A stretch of 64,000 nucleotides of DNA, taken from MFD04580-c1 sp963702995 (lineage in GTDB: Bacteria > Planctomycetota > Phycisphaerae > Tepidisphaerales > Tepidisphaeraceae). Positions within the stretch are counted from its first letter, which is position 1. Every line of letters starts with the position of its first letter. Below the pieces are notes generated by a model that was given only the letters and a program-made list of their open reading frames with translations, made no database searches and had not been told where the DNA came from. The position numbers and the translations under genes were made by a program. The DNA is taken from positions 372,001-436,000 of the forward strand of contig OY969783.1 in the NCBI GenBank assembly GCA_963702995.1, written 5' to 3'. Shown here piece by piece: positions 62,355 through 64,000 of this stretch.

Positions 62355-64000
62355 ATGCCCGAAAGAGTGAAACGGCGCCCTGACAAGCCGGGCCCGGACA
62401 GCGATGAGGCCAACGCCATGAATGATCGATCGTCCCGTCGCAAACAATCCCGCACCCCGGCGGCCGAGCCCGGCGGCCGCCGGTCGCCGTCCGGCCAACG
62501 CGGCGGCCCGATGCTCGGCATGCTCGAGTGGTTCCGGATCGGCGAGCACGATCGGGTTGACCAGGTGCTGGACGACCTGGCGACGCTGGGGATCACTGAT
62601 CTGCGCACCGGCATCTCCTGGGCCGACTGCTGGACCCCGGCGGGAGAGGCCTGGTACGCGTGGCTGCTGCCGCAACTGGCGCGTCGAGTGAGCGTGACCC
62701 CGTGCTTTGTGGATACGCCGCCCGGGTGGGGCGTCGCCCCAAAAACCAGCGCGCCGCCCGGGAACCTTAAGGCGTACGCCGACTTCCTCGACGTGCTGAT
62801 CACACGGTACGGCCGCTTCTTCGAGTGGATCGAACTTTGGAATGAACCGAACGACCCGCACCGCTGGGACGCCGAGCTTGACCCATACTGGCTGAAGTTC
62901 AGTGAGATGATTGGCAACGCCGCCTACTGGGCGCAGCATCGCGGGAAGAAGACCGTCCTGGGCGGCATGCGTCCGATCGACCCAAACTGGCTGCGGCTGA
63001 TGGGCGAGCGCGGCCTGCTCAAGCACATCGACGCGGTCGGCATGCACGCCTTCCCAGGCACCGCCGAAAGCCACTGGGACGGATGGAAGTCGGCGACGGA
63101 TCGCATTCGCGAAGTGCTGGTTCACTTTAACCCCACGGCACAAATCTGGGTCACCGAGACGGGCTATTCAACCTGGCGGCATGACGAGCGGCGGCAGCTC
63201 ACAGCGCTGGTGGACGTGCTCGACGCGCCGGTTGATCGCGTCTACTGGTACAGCCTGCACGACCTCAACCCGCGCCTCTCCACCGGCGGCGGCTTCCACG
63301 CCGATGAGCGCGACTATCATTTCGGGCTCAAGCGATCCGACGGGGGGGAGAAGCTGCTCTACCGCCTCTGGGCCGACGGCGGCCTGGACGCGGTCCGCGA
63401 TGCGTACTGGCTCGGAAAATCGGCCCATGTCGGCTGCGGCCAGGAAAAACCGGTACTGATCACCGGCGGCTCTGGCTTCATCGGGACGAACCTGGCCGAT
63501 CGCGTGATGTCGAGCGGGCAGAGCGTGCTGATCTATGACAACCTTTCCCGGCGCGGGGTCGAACGCAATCTAAGCTGGCTGCGCAAGAAGCACGGCGACC
63601 TCCTCCGTGTCGAGGCGGCCGACGTCCAGGACCCTCATGTGCTGCGGATGGCGGTCGATCGCGCGAGCAAGGTGTTTCACTTCGCCGCCCAGGTCGCGGT
63701 CACCACCAGCCTTACCAATGCGATCCATGACTTTGAGGTCAACGCGCGCGGCACGCTGAACCTCCTCGAAGCGATCCGCGGCAGGATGAGCCGCCGCCGC
63801 TGGTCTTCACCTCGACCAATAAGGTGTACGGCGGGCTGCCGGACGTGGCGATGCGCCTGAACGGCCAGCGCTACGAGCCCGAGGACGACGTGATTCGGAA
63901 TCACGGGATCGGCGAGGCGCGGCCGCTCGATTTCCACAGCCCCTATGGGTGCTCCAAAGGGGCGGCCGATCAATACGTTATCGACTACGCCCGGACGTTC
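62355..64000 (+). CDS. Clan GH-A glycosidase fused to CDP-paratose 2-epimerase-like domain (one frameshift, 3' end outside window)
   Basis: Start at 62355 (GGAGCGGCGGGATC before ATG) or 62418. After a basic linker, residues about 50-360 are a TIM barrel: FRIGEHDRVDQVLDDLATLG, FEWIELWNEPNDPHRWDAEL with the acid/base Glu of clan GH-A, AVGMHAFPGTAESHWDGWKS and QIWVTETGYSTWRHDERRQL with the nucleophile Glu. From about 375 an extended SDR starts: KPVLITGGSGFIGTNLADRV, SKVFHFAAQVAVTTSLTNAI. At 63783-63786 one G is missing; then LVFTSTNKVYGGLPDVAMRL and DFHSPYGCSKGAADQYVIDY with the YxxxK pair, the signature of CDP-paratose (tyvelose) 2-epimerases. It runs past the window end. Confidence 0.87.

Noticed and set aside
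2403..63860. Programmed frameshifting as a general explanation for the broken genes
   Set aside because: The shift sites share no sequence and go in both directions; only the ISL3 A7 run looks like a real slippery site.
1..64000. tRNA, rRNA or riboswitch genes
   Set aside because: I looked for TpsiC-arm-like motifs and for conserved riboswitch cores near gene starts and saw none that held up.

Overview
The window is a GC-rich chromosomal stretch from a planctomycete. The evidence is the gene content: two TIGR02604-type 'membrane-bound dehydrogenase' propeller/HEAT/cytochrome c proteins, a DUF1592 plus DUF1552 pair, a DUF1080 protein, a ThuA-like protein, PQQ-type propellers, a pilin-like protein with the H-X-DG motif, and an ECF sigma factor next to a serine/threonine kinase with a propeller tail. 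A class-level guess (Phycisphaerae, perhaps Tepidisphaerales) is inference only.

Layout. 1-4.3 kb: end of a shikimate kinase gene, prepilin peptidase, LapA-like protein, OmpA lipoprotein, hisH and a small secreted CPMC protein. 4.3-10.1 kb: accessory island. It holds an IS1380 element and an ISL3 element, both with intact target duplications, a two-gene locus that resembles an AbiTii-type abortive-infection system and is split by the ISL3, and fragments of ASCH, coiled-coil and possible TRADD-N-associated genes. 10.1-12.2 kb: DUF420, SCO1 and ABC-2 permease genes, as found beside cytochrome oxidase clusters. 12.5-24.9 kb: secreted or heme/PQQ sugar-metabolism proteins, a flavin-nucleotide-binding-type protein, a pilin-like protein and a xylose-isomerase-like TIM barrel. 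25-31 kb: response regulator, membrane protein, murD, VOC protein, TPR protein and nadE. 31-43 kb: serine hydrolase, SDR, LRR protein, the DUF1592/DUF1552 pair, a hypothetical and a DUF3800 protein. 43-58 kb: second TIGR02604 protein, P1 peptidase, LURP-one-like protein, a large coiled-coil membrane protein, DUF1080, PQQ propeller, kinase and sigma factor. 58-64 kb: NmrA-like protein, sugar isomerase, then two nucleotide-sugar epimerases, the second fused to a clan GH-A glycosidase and running off the window.

Two themes stand out. First, about twenty conserved genes are broken by single-base shifts, many in short homopolymers, while their downstream frames stay perfectly conserved. This looks like uncorrected sequence error rather than decay, so I annotate most of them as single genes. 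Second, nearly every long intergenic gap holds a palindromic dispersed repeat. These include a 113-bp element present twice with matching ends, an array of three units of about 88 bp, and several hairpin families. Genuine gene disruption is limited to the accessory island at 4.3-10.1 kb.
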